Source: Hyphococcus sp. (GTDB lineage: Bacteria > Pseudomonadota > Alphaproteobacteria > Caulobacterales > Parvularculaceae). From it: DNA of 64,000 nucleotides. The stretch covers positions 682,001-746,000 of the forward strand of contig JANQON010000009.1 in the NCBI GenBank assembly GCA_028289605.1, written 5' to 3'. The translations under genes and the position numbers were made by a program. Below, in pieces: positions 38,613 through 47,833 of the stretch (the first letter of the stretch is position 1; each line of letters starts with the position of its first letter). Under the pieces are notes generated by a model. It was given only the letters and a program-made list of their open reading frames with translations, did not search any database and was not told the origin of the DNA.

Positions 38613-39605
38613 TCAGGGCGCCGCGCTTGCGGCTTGTATGTCGGCGGCGAGATTTTGCTCCGTGGGCGACGTCAGAAACCTGTCCCACACCGGACGCACC
38701 GCAGCGACAAATGCGTCATGGTCTATATCTTCGATCACCTCGACGTCGCTTTCGGTCAGTATCCTGTTGCGCGACGCCGCAACCCGCGCATCCCACAGCC
38801 TACGCATATAGGGCACGGACTCCGATGCGGCTTCCCGCACGTGGCGCCGGTCCTCATCGCTGAGCTTATTCCATGTGCGCATCGACATGAGCAGTATTTC
38901 GGGCGCGATAACATGACGAGTCAGACTGTAGAACTTGACAGCCTCGAAGTGCCGCGAACTTTCAAAAGACGGCCAATTATTCTCAGCGCCGTCGACAACA
39001 CCCTGAACAAGCGCCTGGTAAACCTCGCCATAGGACATCGGTGTCGCATTGCCGCCCAAGGCGCTGACCAGCGCAACAAAGACATCCGACGTCTGAACTC
39101 GAATTTTGAGACCCTCCATATCCGCAGGCGTTCGGATCGGGCGTTTCGTATTGTAAAACGAGCGGGCCCCGGAATCATAGAAACAAAGCCCCTTCAAACC
39201 GTGCGGCGCAAGCGCATCGAGCAGTTGTTGTCCTGGGGCGCCGTCCATCGCCGCTCGCATGTGAGCGATTGAGCGAAACATAAAGGGCAGCGTCGGCACA
39301 GCCATCACCGGCGCAACCGACGCCAGCGGCGCCAGATTCAATCGATTCAAATCGAGCCCGCCGAAAACCGTTATCTCCAGCGCATCCTTCTCTTCGCCAA
39401 GTTGTCCGCCCGGATACGTCTTAACGCGCAGCCGACCGCCGGTGCGTTCCTCAAGACGTTTGCCGAGAAACTTTACGGCCTCAACTGTGGGATACCCGTC
39501 CGGATGAGTGTCCGTCGCCGTCAATCGGCGCGGTCCGACGCCTCTCTCGCATCCGGCGAGCGGTGCGGACGAAGCGGCCATGAGAAGAGCGCGACGTGTA
39601 ATCAC
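38613..39605 (-). CDS. dctP: TRAP transporter substrate-binding protein
   Basis: A 330-residue extracytoplasmic solute receptor of a TRAP system. The start is the GTG at 39605, overlapping the GH28 stop as GTGA. The long track ORF from 39770 runs antiparallel information into GH28 and is rejected. The N-terminus has a Tat-like signal TRRALLMAASSAPLAGC with a lipobox. Conserved DctP blocks: VKTYPGGQLGEEKDALE, GARSFYNTKRPIRTPADMEGLKIRV (substrate arginine) and GVVDGAENNW. Its membrane partners dctQ and dctM are in the divergent operon (44774-46539), 5 kb away. Likely ligand: a hexuronate, inferred from the neighbours. Confidence 0.92.
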   Translation of the reverse strand: MITRRALLMAASSAPLAGCERGVGPRRLTATDTHPDGYPTVEAVKFLGKRLEERTGGRLRVKTYPGGQLGEEKDALEITVFGGLDLNRLNLAPLASVAPVMAVPTLPFMFRSIAHMRAAMDGAPGQQLLDALAPHGLKGLCFYDSGARSFYNTKRPIRTPADMEGLKIRVQTSDVFVALVSALGGNATPMSYGEVYQALVQGVVDGAENNWPSFESSRHFEAVKFYSLTRHVIAPEILLMSMRTWNKLSDEDRRHVREAASESVPYMRRLWDARVAASRNRILTESDVEVIEDIDHDAFVAAVRPVWDRFLTSPTEQNLAADIQAASAAP

Positions 39606-41119
39606 CGCCAGTCTTCCACGACGTAGCTGCGATTGGGCTGAAGAGTCGTCCGCTCGGCGGCGAACGCTACCGGCTGGTCGCTGGAAACCAGTTCGTCGGA
39701 GATCCCCTGACCTCTTGCATCGACGTCTCCAACTCGGGCGCGCGTAACGTTTTTCATCCACACCGGCCATCGTTTCTTTTTCAGATTGCCCGTGCGGATT
39801 GTCAGACCGTCAATTTCAATCCCTTCAATGTTGGCGAGCGTCGCCATCGCATCGATACGCGCGTAGTCTTCTTCGGTCTCGCCTCGCGACAGCGTGATAT
39901 TGCCGCGCGGCTTGCTTGGACCGTCAGCAAGCGTCGGCGCTTCGTCTGGAACCGTCATGGATATGTCACGCAAGACAATATCGCGAACAGGCGCATCGGC
40001 CGCGCCGGCAATCAAAATATTTCCGCCTCCTGAAATTGCGATGCCGGAAAACTCGTGCCGCTCAATGGCGCCGAGCGCGTCGTCGCTGCTGCGCTTGTCG
40101 ATGTCCGCATAGATGGCATAGGTTCGTTCATGCCGGCCCCCGTTCTCAACTCGAATGTTCGAAAACCGGTTGTCGCTGTGCCGGCCGCCATCCAACTGAA
40201 AAAGCGCAATGCCGTACCGTGTCTCACGAATAATGAGGTCTGTGAAAAGAGAATTGCGAACGCCGACGGCTGAACCTGTTCCAAATTTCACCGCAGCGTC
40301 GTCGCTTTGCAGTATGGAATCCGAAACAATCACATTCTCGACGGCGCGGCGATGCGATTTCAACACAATCGCATCGTCTCCGGTGGCGATATCGACGCCG
40401 CTTATTACAATATTTGAGGAATCCCTAATTTGAACGCCGTCGGTATTCGGGCTGCGCGGATCGTTTCTAATGGTCACATCGGTTACGCGCGCACCGTTGC
40501 ATTGATTGAACCGAATACCGAAACCGGGAAGGTCGCGCAGCGTCGCGTCTCTCACGGCGACATTGCTGCAGTTTACAAACTCAAATAGCGGCGCCGGACG
40601 CGGCAGAGTCGGACGGCGCAAACCGCTGCGGTAAAAATCCGGATCCCAGAAAGCCTCGCCATTGCCGAGGACTGCGCCCTGACCATCAATCGTGAGGTTC
40701 TGCACGTCCGGCGCGTAGAACACTGGACGCACCGTTTCCATGCGCCCGTCTGAGTGTCGGTATGTCTGCTCCGGATAGACGGCGATGTCGGGTATGAGTT
40801 CTACAATCGCCCCGGGCGCAAAGGATAGGGTCATGTTCGACCCAAGCGTCAGGCCGCCAATGAGCCATCGGCCTGCCGGAACAACCACTTGGCCTCCGAT
40901 ACCGCCGCAGACGCCGACAGCGGCCTGGAACGCATCGGTGTCCGGGCGGTCATCGCCGGGCGCAGCGCCGAAAGCTCTGATATCGCAGGTGTTGTCATGT
41001 GCGCCGCCAACACTTGCCGGTTGCGCTCCGACCCCGTTAAAAGTCGCAGCGAAGACAATGCATGTCAAAGCCGCCGCCGCCAGACGTCGGCGCCGCAACA
41101 GACTGGTTGTTTTCGCCAT
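39602..41119 (-). CDS. Secreted GH28 polygalacturonase-like enzyme
   Basis: A 505-residue GH28 beta-helix protein with a Sec-type signal peptide (RRRRLAAAALTCIVFAATFNGVGA). Catalytic motifs: SPNTDGVQIRDSSN and ATGDDAIVLKS; KFGTGS replaces the classic GHG. It is distinct from the Tat-exported GH28 at 37130 and probably differs in product or linkage. Start at 41119 is chosen because the signal peptide begins there. Middle gene of the leftward manD-GH28-dctP operon: 36 bases after manD and overlapping dctP by four bases. Confidence 0.87.
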   Translation of the reverse strand: MAKTTSLLRRRRLAAAALTCIVFAATFNGVGAQPASVGGAHDNTCDIRAFGAAPGDDRPDTDAFQAAVGVCGGIGGQVVVPAGRWLIGGLTLGSNMTLSFAPGAIVELIPDIAVYPEQTYRHSDGRMETVRPVFYAPDVQNLTIDGQGAVLGNGEAFWDPDFYRSGLRRPTLPRPAPLFEFVNCSNVAVRDATLRDLPGFGIRFNQCNGARVTDVTIRNDPRSPNTDGVQIRDSSNIVISGVDIATGDDAIVLKSHRRAVENVIVSDSILQSDDAAVKFGTGSAVGVRNSLFTDLIIRETRYGIALFQLDGGRHSDNRFSNIRVENGGRHERTYAIYADIDKRSSDDALGAIERHEFSGIAISGGGNILIAGAADAPVRDIVLRDISMTVPDEAPTLADGPSKPRGNITLSRGETEEDYARIDAMATLANIEGIEIDGLTIRTGNLKKKRWPVWMKNVTRARVGDVDARGQGISDELVSSDQPVAFAAERTTLQPNRSYVVEDWR

Positions 41120-41155
41120 TCGGCAAGGCTCAATTGCAGCAGCGCGCAACAGACT

Positions 41156-42427
41156 TCACCAATTCCACATTGTGCCGTCTTCGAGGCGGGCGATGGGAAG
41201 CTGTTTCGGATCGTAAGGATGCTTCGCCGCTTCCTTTTCATCAATGTCGACGCCAAGACCCGGCGTGTCGCCGATGACAAGCGCGCCGTCATTGAACGCA
41301 TAATCGGTGGAGAACACGGCGTCGGTTTCAGGCGTATGGCGCATATATTCTTGAATGCCGAAATTCGGCGCCCAACTATCGAAGTGGAGGGCTGCAGACA
41401 TCGTCACCGGCGAGAGATCAGTGGCGCCGTGGCAGCCGGTGCGCACCTGCCAGACGCTGGCGAAATCCGCGATGCGCTTCAGATGTGTAATCCCGCCGGC
41501 CCCGAGAACCGTCGCGCGAATAAAGTCGATGAGCTGGTGCTGGATAAGGTCCTTGCAATCCCAAATAGAATTGAAGATCTCGCCGACGGCGATGGGCGTC
41601 GTCGTATGTTCCCGAATTAGGCGAAATGCGTCCTGATTTTCCGCGGGAGTAGGATCCTCCATCCAGAAAAGCGAATATGGCTCCAGCGCCCTGCCGAGAC
41701 GTCCGGCCTCAATCGGCGTAAGACGATGATGAACATCGTGCAAGAGATGCACGTCGAACCCGAATTTTGCTCGCAGGGCTTCGAACAGCTTTGGCGCGTA
41801 TTGAAGATAGGGCGCCGTCGCCCACAACGTTTCCCTTGGCAAAGCGGCGTCAGCAGGCTCGTAATACATCTTGTCGCGACCGACGCCGTAAGCGCCGCGC
41901 ACGCCGGGAACGCCAGTCTGCGCACGCACCGCTTTGTAGCCAAGGTCGATATAGCGCGCGACTTCATCCGTCGTCTGCTCAATATCCCCGCCGTTCGCGT
42001 GGCCGTAAACCATTACGCTGTCTCGGCTGCGGCCGCCGAGCAGATCGACGACCGGCGCGCCCAGCATTTTTCCCTTTATGTCCCAAAGAGCCATATCCAC
42101 CGCGGCGACAGCGCGCATGGTCACCGGACCCCGGCGCCAATAGGCGCCGCGATACAGAAACTGCCAGATATCCTCAATTCGCCGTGCGTCCTTTCCGATC
42201 AGATTCGGAATGACATGGTTTTCAAGATAGGCGACCGGCGCAAGTTCCCGCCCATTGAGCGTAGCGTCTCCCAGACCATATATGCCGTCCGCGGTTGTGA
42301 TTTTCAGCGTGACGAAATTCCTGCCGGGACAGGCGACAATCACCTTCGCGTCAACAATCGTTGCCGCATCTGCGGCGTTGTCCGAAAGCGGACGATTTTC
42401 GTTTTTTGACAGTCCCGAATCCGGCAT
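41156..42427 (-). CDS. manD: D-mannonate dehydratase (enolase superfamily)
   Basis: A 423-residue cytoplasmic enzyme dehydrating D-mannonate to KDG. It closely follows the characterised Novosphingobium ManD pattern: [45 protein letters not shown] (metal D and catalytic H), [30 protein letters not shown] and LEDGTMWNW at the end. The track start (42505) adds residues not in the family and reaches into the operator. The ATG at 42427 has GAGGG just upstream; 42451 is the alternative. It replaces UxuA, which is absent here. First gene of the leftward operon with GH28 and dctP, divergent from gntR2. Confidence 0.95.
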   Translation of the reverse strand: MPDSGLSKNENRPLSDNAADAATIVDAKVIVACPGRNFVTLKITTADGIYGLGDATLNGRELAPVAYLENHVIPNLIGKDARRIEDIWQFLYRGAYWRRGPVTMRAVAAVDMALWDIKGKMLGAPVVDLLGGRSRDSVMVYGHANGGDIEQTTDEVARYIDLGYKAVRAQTGVPGVRGAYGVGRDKMYYEPADAALPRETLWATAPYLQYAPKLFEALRAKFGFDVHLLHDVHHRLTPIEAGRLGRALEPYSLFWMEDPTPAENQDAFRLIREHTTTPIAVGEIFNSIWDCKDLIQHQLIDFIRATVLGAGGITHLKRIADFASVWQVRTGCHGATDLSPVTMSAALHFDSWAPNFGIQEYMRHTPETDAVFSTDYAFNDGALVIGDTPGLGVDIDEKEAAKHPYDPKQLPIARLEDGTMWNW

Positions 42428-42511
42428 TTCGCCCTCGTTAGAAAAGACCATGTCGTGACGCGGCAAGGCGGAAACGGTTGACGAAAGCCGCTGAGTCTGG
42501 GACACATAACC

Positions 42512-42536
42512 TATCTGACCAATATTGGTCTGTCCA
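42512..42536. promoter_or_regulatory. Double GntR operator between manD and gntR2
   Basis: TATCTGACCAATATTGGTCTGTCCA contains the perfect 14-base palindrome GACCAATATTGGTC (42517-42530) nested between a left half-site CTGACCA and the operator TGGTCTGTCCA (42526-42536). Two overlapping FadR-type sites in the manD/gntR2 divergent region would let one regulator control both operons. Confidence 0.65.
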
Positions 42537-42588
42537 GAGAAACAGGCGAAGCGCGTTTTGGCGCGTTTTCCCGGGAAAGCTGAACACT

Positions 42589-43350
42589 ATGGCCGACGAA
42601 CAGCGTCAATCCGGCAAAAGACTCTATGAAAAAGTGGCGGCTTCGCTGGCGGCGGACATCAAAAAAGGCAGCTACGATATCGGCGATCGCCTGCCTTCTG
42701 AGAGGGTTCTCGCATCGAAATTCGGGGTCAGCCGTCCCACCATGCGGGAAGCGGTGATCGCGCTGGAAGTCGACGGGTTGGTCGAGGTGCGCACCGGCTC
42801 AGGCGTATATGTGAAATCAACCAGTCCGGCGGGCGGCGCGCCGCACGCGGCGGATATGGGCATGTTCGAATTGCTCGAGGCGCGGCGCGCTTTTGAAAGC
42901 GAGGCGGCGGCGCTGGCGGCGGCGCGCATCACCGATGATGAGCTTTCGGCGCTGCGCGGCCTCGTTGAAGAAATGGCGGAAGAAAACAAGCGCGATGTCG
43001 AACTCTCCGAAGACGCCGACCGGCGTTTTCACATGGGCATCGCGGCGGCGACCGGAAACAGCGCCATCGTTCGTGCGATCGAAATGTTTTGGGACGCGCG
43101 CCAGTCGTCGCACCAGACGCAACATTTCCTCAAAAAAGTGCGCGCGGGCGGCGTTGCCCCGCGCATAGACGAGCATTCGAGAATTCTATTTGCGCTTGAG
43201 AAGCGCGACCCGGAAAAAGCGCGCAAGGCGATGATCGATCATCTTACCGCTGTAATCGAAGCGGTTCTAGAAGCAACAGAGGTAGAAGCGCTCGAACGCA
43301 CCCGCGCCGAAATTAAAAAACAGCGGCAGCTCTATCTAACGGGGGCGTAA
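42589..43350 (+). CDS. FadR-subfamily GntR regulator, uronate operons
   Basis: A 253-residue regulator: winged helix (DRLPSERVLASKFGVSRPTMRE, RTGSGVYV) and FCD effector domain (DRRFHMGIAAATGNSAIV, RIDEHSRIL, MIDHL). It looks paralogous to the regulator at 5472. The track start (42478) lies upstream of the operator; the ATG at 42589 is preferred. First gene of a rightward ten-gene operon, so it likely autoregulates through the overlapping operator at 42512-42536. Effector inferred as a hexuronate intermediate. Confidence 0.88.
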   Translation: MADEQRQSGKRLYEKVAASLAADIKKGSYDIGDRLPSERVLASKFGVSRPTMREAVIALEVDGLVEVRTGSGVYVKSTSPAGGAPHAADMGMFELLEARRAFESEAAALAAARITDDELSALRGLVEEMAEENKRDVELSEDADRRFHMGIAAATGNSAIVRAIEMFWDARQSSHQTQHFLKKVRAGGVAPRIDEHSRILFALEKRDPEKARKAMIDHLTAVIEAVLEATEVEALERTRAEIKKQRQLYLTGA

Positions 43351-43358
43351 AAAGGTCG

Positions 43359-44771
43359 ATGGCGAAACTCGAACTTGACCCAGACCGGCTTTTTTCCCCG
43401 AATGAGGCGGAGCGCGCCGTTGCCAAGCGCCTTTATGCAGAAGTGCGCGACCTGCCAATCGTCAGTCCCCACGGTCACACGGATCCGCGTTGGTTCGCCG
43501 ACAATGAGCCGTTCGATAACCCCGCCGATCTCCTCATTATTCCTGATCATTACATCTTTCGCATGCTCTATTCGCAAGGCGTGCGGATGGAAGATTTGGG
43601 AGTGCCGACACAGGACGGCGCCGCAGTTGAAACAGATCCACGCAAAATTTGGCGACATTTCGCGGAGCACTATCATCTTTTTCGCGGCACACCCTCGCGG
43701 ATGTGGCTCGACTGGGTATTCTCGTCCGTCTTCGAACTAACTGATAGTCTCGAGGCTGGCACCGCTGATGCTTACTATGACCGCATCGACGCATGGCTTA
43801 AAGAGGACGCCTTTCGGCCTCGCGCGCTTTTCGACCGATTTGACATAGAAGTCATCGCCACCACGGAAAGCCCGCTCGACGACCTTCGCCACCACAAAAA
43901 AATTCGCGAGAGCGAATGGCTGGGCAATGTGATTACCGCCTACCGACCGGATCCGGTTGTCGATCCGGACTTTGAGGGCTTTGCTGAAAACGTAGCCGCT
44001 TTGGGTGCGCTGACCGGCGAGAACGCGACCGACTGGCGGGGCTATCTCAACGCCCATCGCAAGCGCCGGGCCTTTTTCAAGACTATGGGGGCCACGTCCA
44101 CCGACCACGGTCATCCTACGGCCGCAACCGCTAATCTCTCTGAAGCCGACGCAACAGCCCTTTTCGAAAAAGCGTTGGCGGGGCGCATCACACCGGAAGA
44201 AGCGGAAACATTCCGTGGACAAATGTTGCTTGAGATGGCGCGAATGAGTCTCGAGGACGGGCTCGTCATGCAAATTCACCCCGGCGCGTGGCGTAATCAC
44301 AATAAGCCCCTTTTTGAGCGCTTCGGCCGAGATAAGGGCGCCGATATCCCAAGGCAGACAGATTACGTCGCAGCGCTGAAACCCCTTCTCGACGCAGTCG
44401 GCAATGAACGCGATCTCACGGTCATACTCTTCACGCTGGACGAAACAAGCTATTCGCGTGAGCTTGCGCCGCTGGCGGGGCACTATCCCGCGCTTCGGCT
44501 CGGGCCGCCGTGGTGGTTCCATGACAGCCCCGAAGGAATGCGCCGCTTTCGAGAACAAGCAACGGAAACCGCGGGCTTTTACAATACCGTCGGCTTTAAC
44601 GACGATACGCGCGCGTTCATGTCGATCCCGGCGCGCCACGATGTTGCGCGACGCATGGACTGTAATTTCCTGGCGCGGCTAGTCGCCGATCACCGTCTCC
44701 CTGAAGACGAAGCAAAAGAGGTTGCTGTCGATCTTGCCTACAATCTCGTCAAAAAAGCCTACAAGCTCTAG
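43359..44771 (+). CDS. uxaC: Glucuronate/galacturonate isomerase
   Basis: A 470-residue enzyme, exactly the E. coli UxaC length. It interconverts D-glucuronate with D-fructuronate and D-galacturonate with D-tagaturonate. Family blocks include the metal-binding SPHGHTDPRW, HYIFRMLYSQGV, RMWLDWVFSSVF, TTESPLDDLRHH, MQIHPGAWRNHN and GPPWWFHDSPEGMRRF. It lies 8 bases after gntR2 and 2 bases before dctQ. With UxuB, ManD and KdgK from the other operons it gives a complete route from glucuronate to KDPG. Confidence 0.96.
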   Translation: MAKLELDPDRLFSPNEAERAVAKRLYAEVRDLPIVSPHGHTDPRWFADNEPFDNPADLLIIPDHYIFRMLYSQGVRMEDLGVPTQDGAAVETDPRKIWRHFAEHYHLFRGTPSRMWLDWVFSSVFELTDSLEAGTADAYYDRIDAWLKEDAFRPRALFDRFDIEVIATTESPLDDLRHHKKIRESEWLGNVITAYRPDPVVDPDFEGFAENVAALGALTGENATDWRGYLNAHRKRRAFFKTMGATSTDHGHPTAATANLSEADATALFEKALAGRITPEEAETFRGQMLLEMARMSLEDGLVMQIHPGAWRNHNKPLFERFGRDKGADIPRQTDYVAALKPLLDAVGNERDLTVILFTLDETSYSRELAPLAGHYPALRLGPPWWFHDSPEGMRRFREQATETAGFYNTVGFNDDTRAFMSIPARHDVARRMDCNFLARLVADHRLPEDEAKEVAVDLAYNLVKKAYKL

Positions 44772-44773
44772 TC

Positions 44774-45271
44774 ATGGGCGCCGCACTCGCCGCGATATCC
44801 CGCATGGTGAGCCTCATTGCGCTCTGGTTTTCCGGCGCCGGACTCATCGTCATGACGGGGATCATTTTTTGGCAGGTCGTGTCGCGCTATGGCTTCAATG
44901 CGAGCCCGGCCTGGGCAGAGCAGTCGGCGCTGATCTTGATGATCTGGTTTGTGTTTTTCGCCGGCGCCGCGGGCGTTCGCGAAGGGTTTCACATCCGAAT
45001 CGTCGCCGGCGTTAATGCGCTGCCTGTTGGCGTCGGCCGACCAGTTCGTGTTTTTTCAGATCTTGTGATTGCCGCTTTCGGTCTCGCGCTGGCGATCTGG
45101 GGCGGTGACTTGGTCCTGCGGACTTGGGATCACACGGTGCCCGCGCTCGGCATATCTCGGGGCCTCGCCTACTCCCCCGCCCCGATCAGCGGCGCGCTGA
45201 TCTTTTTCTTCGCGCTCGAGCAGGCCTGGGCTTCAGCGGCCGGGCGAAAGGTCGATCCGCAATGGAGCTAG
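44774..45271 (+). CDS. dctQ: TRAP transporter small membrane subunit
   Basis: A 165-residue protein with four hydrophobic helices, the size and shape of DctQ (LIVMTGIIFWQVVSRYGFNASPAWAEQSALILMIW is the typical first-half pattern, quoted here only as a pattern of helix, RYGF loop, WAEE-like acid). It forms the membrane complex with DctM. The start overlaps the end of uxaC by only two spacer bases. Confidence 0.9.
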   Translation: MGAALAAISRMVSLIALWFSGAGLIVMTGIIFWQVVSRYGFNASPAWAEQSALILMIWFVFFAGAAGVREGFHIRIVAGVNALPVGVGRPVRVFSDLVIAAFGLALAIWGGDLVLRTWDHTVPALGISRGLAYSPAPISGALIFFFALEQAWASAAGRKVDPQWS

Positions 45272-46539
45272 CGCTTCTTATCGGCCTTCTCGCCCTTTTT
45301 CTGGTTATCGGCGTGCCGGTGGCGTTCGCGCTCGGCGCGGCCTCGCTTGTCACTTTTATGGTCTTGGATATCCCGCCGGTCGTCGCCGTACAGCGCATGA
45401 CTTCCGGCGTTAGCGTTTTTACGCTGATGGCGATCCCCTTTTTCATTTTCGCTGGCGATCTCATGTATCGGTCGGGCATTGCCGAACGTCTGGTGCGGGT
45501 CGCCGACGCCGCCTTCGGGCGCGCCCGCGGCGGACTTGGCCAGGTTGATGTAGGCGCATCCATGATGTTCGGCGCCGTCTCCGGCTCCGCTGTCGCCAGC
45601 GCGTCGGCGGTTGGCTCTACGCTTGCGCCAATGATGCTCGAAAAGGGTTATGACCGGGATTACATCGTCAATGTCACCGCCACCGCGGCGATCACCGGCC
45701 TCCTGATTCCGCCGTCCCACAATATGATTATCTATGTCGCCGCCGCCGGCGAAGGCGTTTCGGTGGGCGAGCTGTTTCTCGCGGGCGTCATCCCCGGCCT
45801 GCTCACCGGCGCGCTCTTAATGATCGCCGCCTGGGGCGTCGCTGCCAAGCGCGGCTATCCGAGGGGCGTTTTTCCCGGCTGGGCGAAGTTCGCCCGCGCG
45901 GTCGCGCTAGCGTTGCCCGGTCTCATGACGGCAGTCATTATCGTTGTCGGCATTCTATCCGGCGTTTTCACGCCGACAGAGTCATCGGCGGTCGCCGTCG
46001 TCTACACGGTTCTGATTGCATTCTTTGTGTACAGATCATTAGGGGCGGACGGCTTTGTCAAAGCGGTTTCGGGCGCGGTGAAGACGACCTCAATGGTGAT
46101 GCTGATCATCGGTTCCGCCGCTGCTTTCGGCTGGCTGTTGGCGCTGTTGGAAGGCCCCACTCAACTCGCCGATGCGCTGCTAGCCATCACCGATAATCCG
46201 ATCCTGCTCTTTTTGCTCATTAACTTGATGCTGCTCTTGCTCGGCACTTTTATGGATATGGCGCCGTTGATCATCATCACGACACCCATCTTCCTGCCTA
46301 TTGCGACATCGCTGGGCATGGATCCAACGCAGTTTGGCATCGTCATGATGCTTAACTTGGGGATCGGCCTGGTGACCCCGCCCGTCGGATCGGTTCTTTT
46401 CGTCGGCTGCGCTGTAGGCGGCCTGCGGATCGAAGAAACGGTGAAAACAATCTGGCCGTTCTATCTCGCTCTCGTCGCCGCGTTGATGGCGATCACATTT
46501 GTCCCCGCCCTGTCGCTCACCTTGCCTGGATTGTTTTGA
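45262..46539 (+). CDS. dctM: TRAP transporter large permease subunit
   Basis: A 425-residue polytopic permease with about 12 transmembrane helices. Recognisable DctM blocks: LMAIPFFIFAGDLMYRSGI, SASAVGSTLAPMMLEKGYD, GLLIPPSHNMIIYVAAAGEG and LGIGLVTPPVGSVLFVGCAVG. The ATG at 45262 overlaps the dctQ end by ten bases; the track start (45124) lies within dctQ. Imports the ligand captured by DctP (38613), driven by sodium. Confidence 0.93.
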   Translation: MELALLIGLLALFLVIGVPVAFALGAASLVTFMVLDIPPVVAVQRMTSGVSVFTLMAIPFFIFAGDLMYRSGIAERLVRVADAAFGRARGGLGQVDVGASMMFGAVSGSAVASASAVGSTLAPMMLEKGYDRDYIVNVTATAAITGLLIPPSHNMIIYVAAAGEGVSVGELFLAGVIPGLLTGALLMIAAWGVAAKRGYPRGVFPGWAKFARAVALALPGLMTAVIIVVGILSGVFTPTESSAVAVVYTVLIAFFVYRSLGADGFVKAVSGAVKTTSMVMLIIGSAAAFGWLLALLEGPTQLADALLAITDNPILLFLLINLMLLLLGTFMDMAPLIIITTPIFLPIATSLGMDPTQFGIVMMLNLGIGLVTPPVGSVLFVGCAVGGLRIEETVKTIWPFYLALVAALMAITFVPALSLTLPGLF

Positions 46540-46540
46540 T

Positions 46541-47833
46541 ATGAAAGTCCTCTTTACCCTTGCTGCAGTCCTTTTCGCTGTCCCCGCAGCAGCAGCGGAG
46601 ACATCGCGCGAGAAAAAAATCGAAGAAGCAATGCGACGCGGCGCCGATTACGCGGCCGACATCCTGATTACACAGTCGGGTGCTGGACGTACGGAGTATG
46701 AACTCTTGCGCGGCGAATGGAACGACTATGAGACCCATTGGCATACGGCGCAAACCATCTACGGTCTTTTAGAGACTTGGCGTGTCACTGGAGAGCGACG
46801 GTATCTTCGCGCAGCGCGCCGCGGCGGCGACTGGTGGATATCAACGGAGTTCAAAGAACCGCACCCCTTCGCCGGCCTCGTAAATGCAGCCCATGGCGAT
46901 CGTCTCGGTCATCTTATCAACATGACGACCATGACGGATGGTTCGAATGGAATCTTCGCGCTCACGCGCGCGACGAATGATGACAAATACGCACAGAGCG
47001 CCGTACGGTCCGGCGATTGGTTTCTTGAGAACGCATACATTCCCGAGGAAGGCCTCTTCTACAATATTGCGGATCCAGAAACCGCGACGGTTTGGAAGGA
47101 CAAGAGCCCGCATCATCCGGAGATTGGGCCTGCAGAGATTAAGGTCACTGAAGTCGCGCGCCCTAATTCGGAAGGCTACGCCTATGCGGATATGTGCGCG
47201 TTTACCGGCGACCGACAGTATTGCGCCGTCTTTCTCGATGTCGCCGATAAAAAGCTCAAACGCCAGTCCGAGGAAGGCGCATGGATGGATTTCGAACCGA
47301 ACCGGATGTCCGACGGGCGCGTACATCCGCGGTTCAATATCTGGCTCGCAGAAGCGCAGCTTGAAGCCTATGAAATGACGGGCGACCGGAAATACCTGGA
47401 GAGCGCGCTGCAAACCGGTCGGTTAATGGCGAAACTGCAGAAAGCGGACGGCGCCTTTTACCGTCACCTCTATCGTGACGGAACATCAAGCCCCGGCTCT
47501 TTTATCGGTTCCGCATCGGCGTTTTCAGGCATCCTATGGCTAAGGCTGCGCGACTACGGAGTCGGCGACGAGTTTGACGACAATATTGAACGCTCCGTTG
47601 ACTGGTTGTTGAAGAACCAGGCGCTGGAGAGCCATCCAGACGAAAATGTTCGCGGGTCGTTTCTCAATCTTTATGTACGTCGAAAAGACGGTCAGGCGCT
47701 TTTGTATCAACGCGACATCGGCACTGGTTTCGCTCTGCGATTTCTCGCGACCTATTTACGCGACCGGGCGGGGGAAGACGTGAACGTTGATTCTTTCAGC
47801 GGACGCGACGCCTATCCAGACATGAGCGAATGA
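46541..47833 (+). CDS. Secreted six-hairpin (alpha/alpha toroid) protein, possible glycosidase
   Basis: A 430-residue protein with a clear signal peptide (MKVLFTLAAVLFAVPAAAAE). Repeating helical pairs with aromatic turns (WHTAQTIYGLLETWRVTGER, RYLRAARRGGDWW, KYAQSAVRSGDWFLENAYIP, YLESALQTGRLMAKLQ) suggest an (alpha/alpha)6 or (alpha/alpha)7 barrel, the fold of GH88/GH105 unsaturated glucuronyl hydrolases and of several lyases and epimerases. I could not find a GH88/GH105 catalytic aspartate pattern with certainty, so the activity is open. It starts one base after the dctM stop and overlaps the sulfatase start. Confidence 0.72.
   Translation: MKVLFTLAAVLFAVPAAAAETSREKKIEEAMRRGADYAADILITQSGAGRTEYELLRGEWNDYETHWHTAQTIYGLLETWRVTGERRYLRAARRGGDWWISTEFKEPHPFAGLVNAAHGDRLGHLINMTTMTDGSNGIFALTRATNDDKYAQSAVRSGDWFLENAYIPEEGLFYNIADPETATVWKDKSPHHPEIGPAEIKVTEVARPNSEGYAYADMCAFTGDRQYCAVFLDVADKKLKRQSEEGAWMDFEPNRMSDGRVHPRFNIWLAEAQLEAYEMTGDRKYLESALQTGRLMAKLQKADGAFYRHLYRDGTSSPGSFIGSASAFSGILWLRLRDYGVGDEFDDNIERSVDWLLKNQALESHPDENVRGSFLNLYVRRKDGQALLYQRDIGTGFALRFLATYLRDRAGEDVNVDSFSGRDAYPDMSE

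Noticed and set aside
38613-39770. DctP start at 39770 as in the ORF track
   Set aside because: The first 55 codons would overlap the GH28 coding region and give a basic non-signal sequence; the GTG at 39605 gives a Tat/lipoprotein leader and a GTGA overlap.
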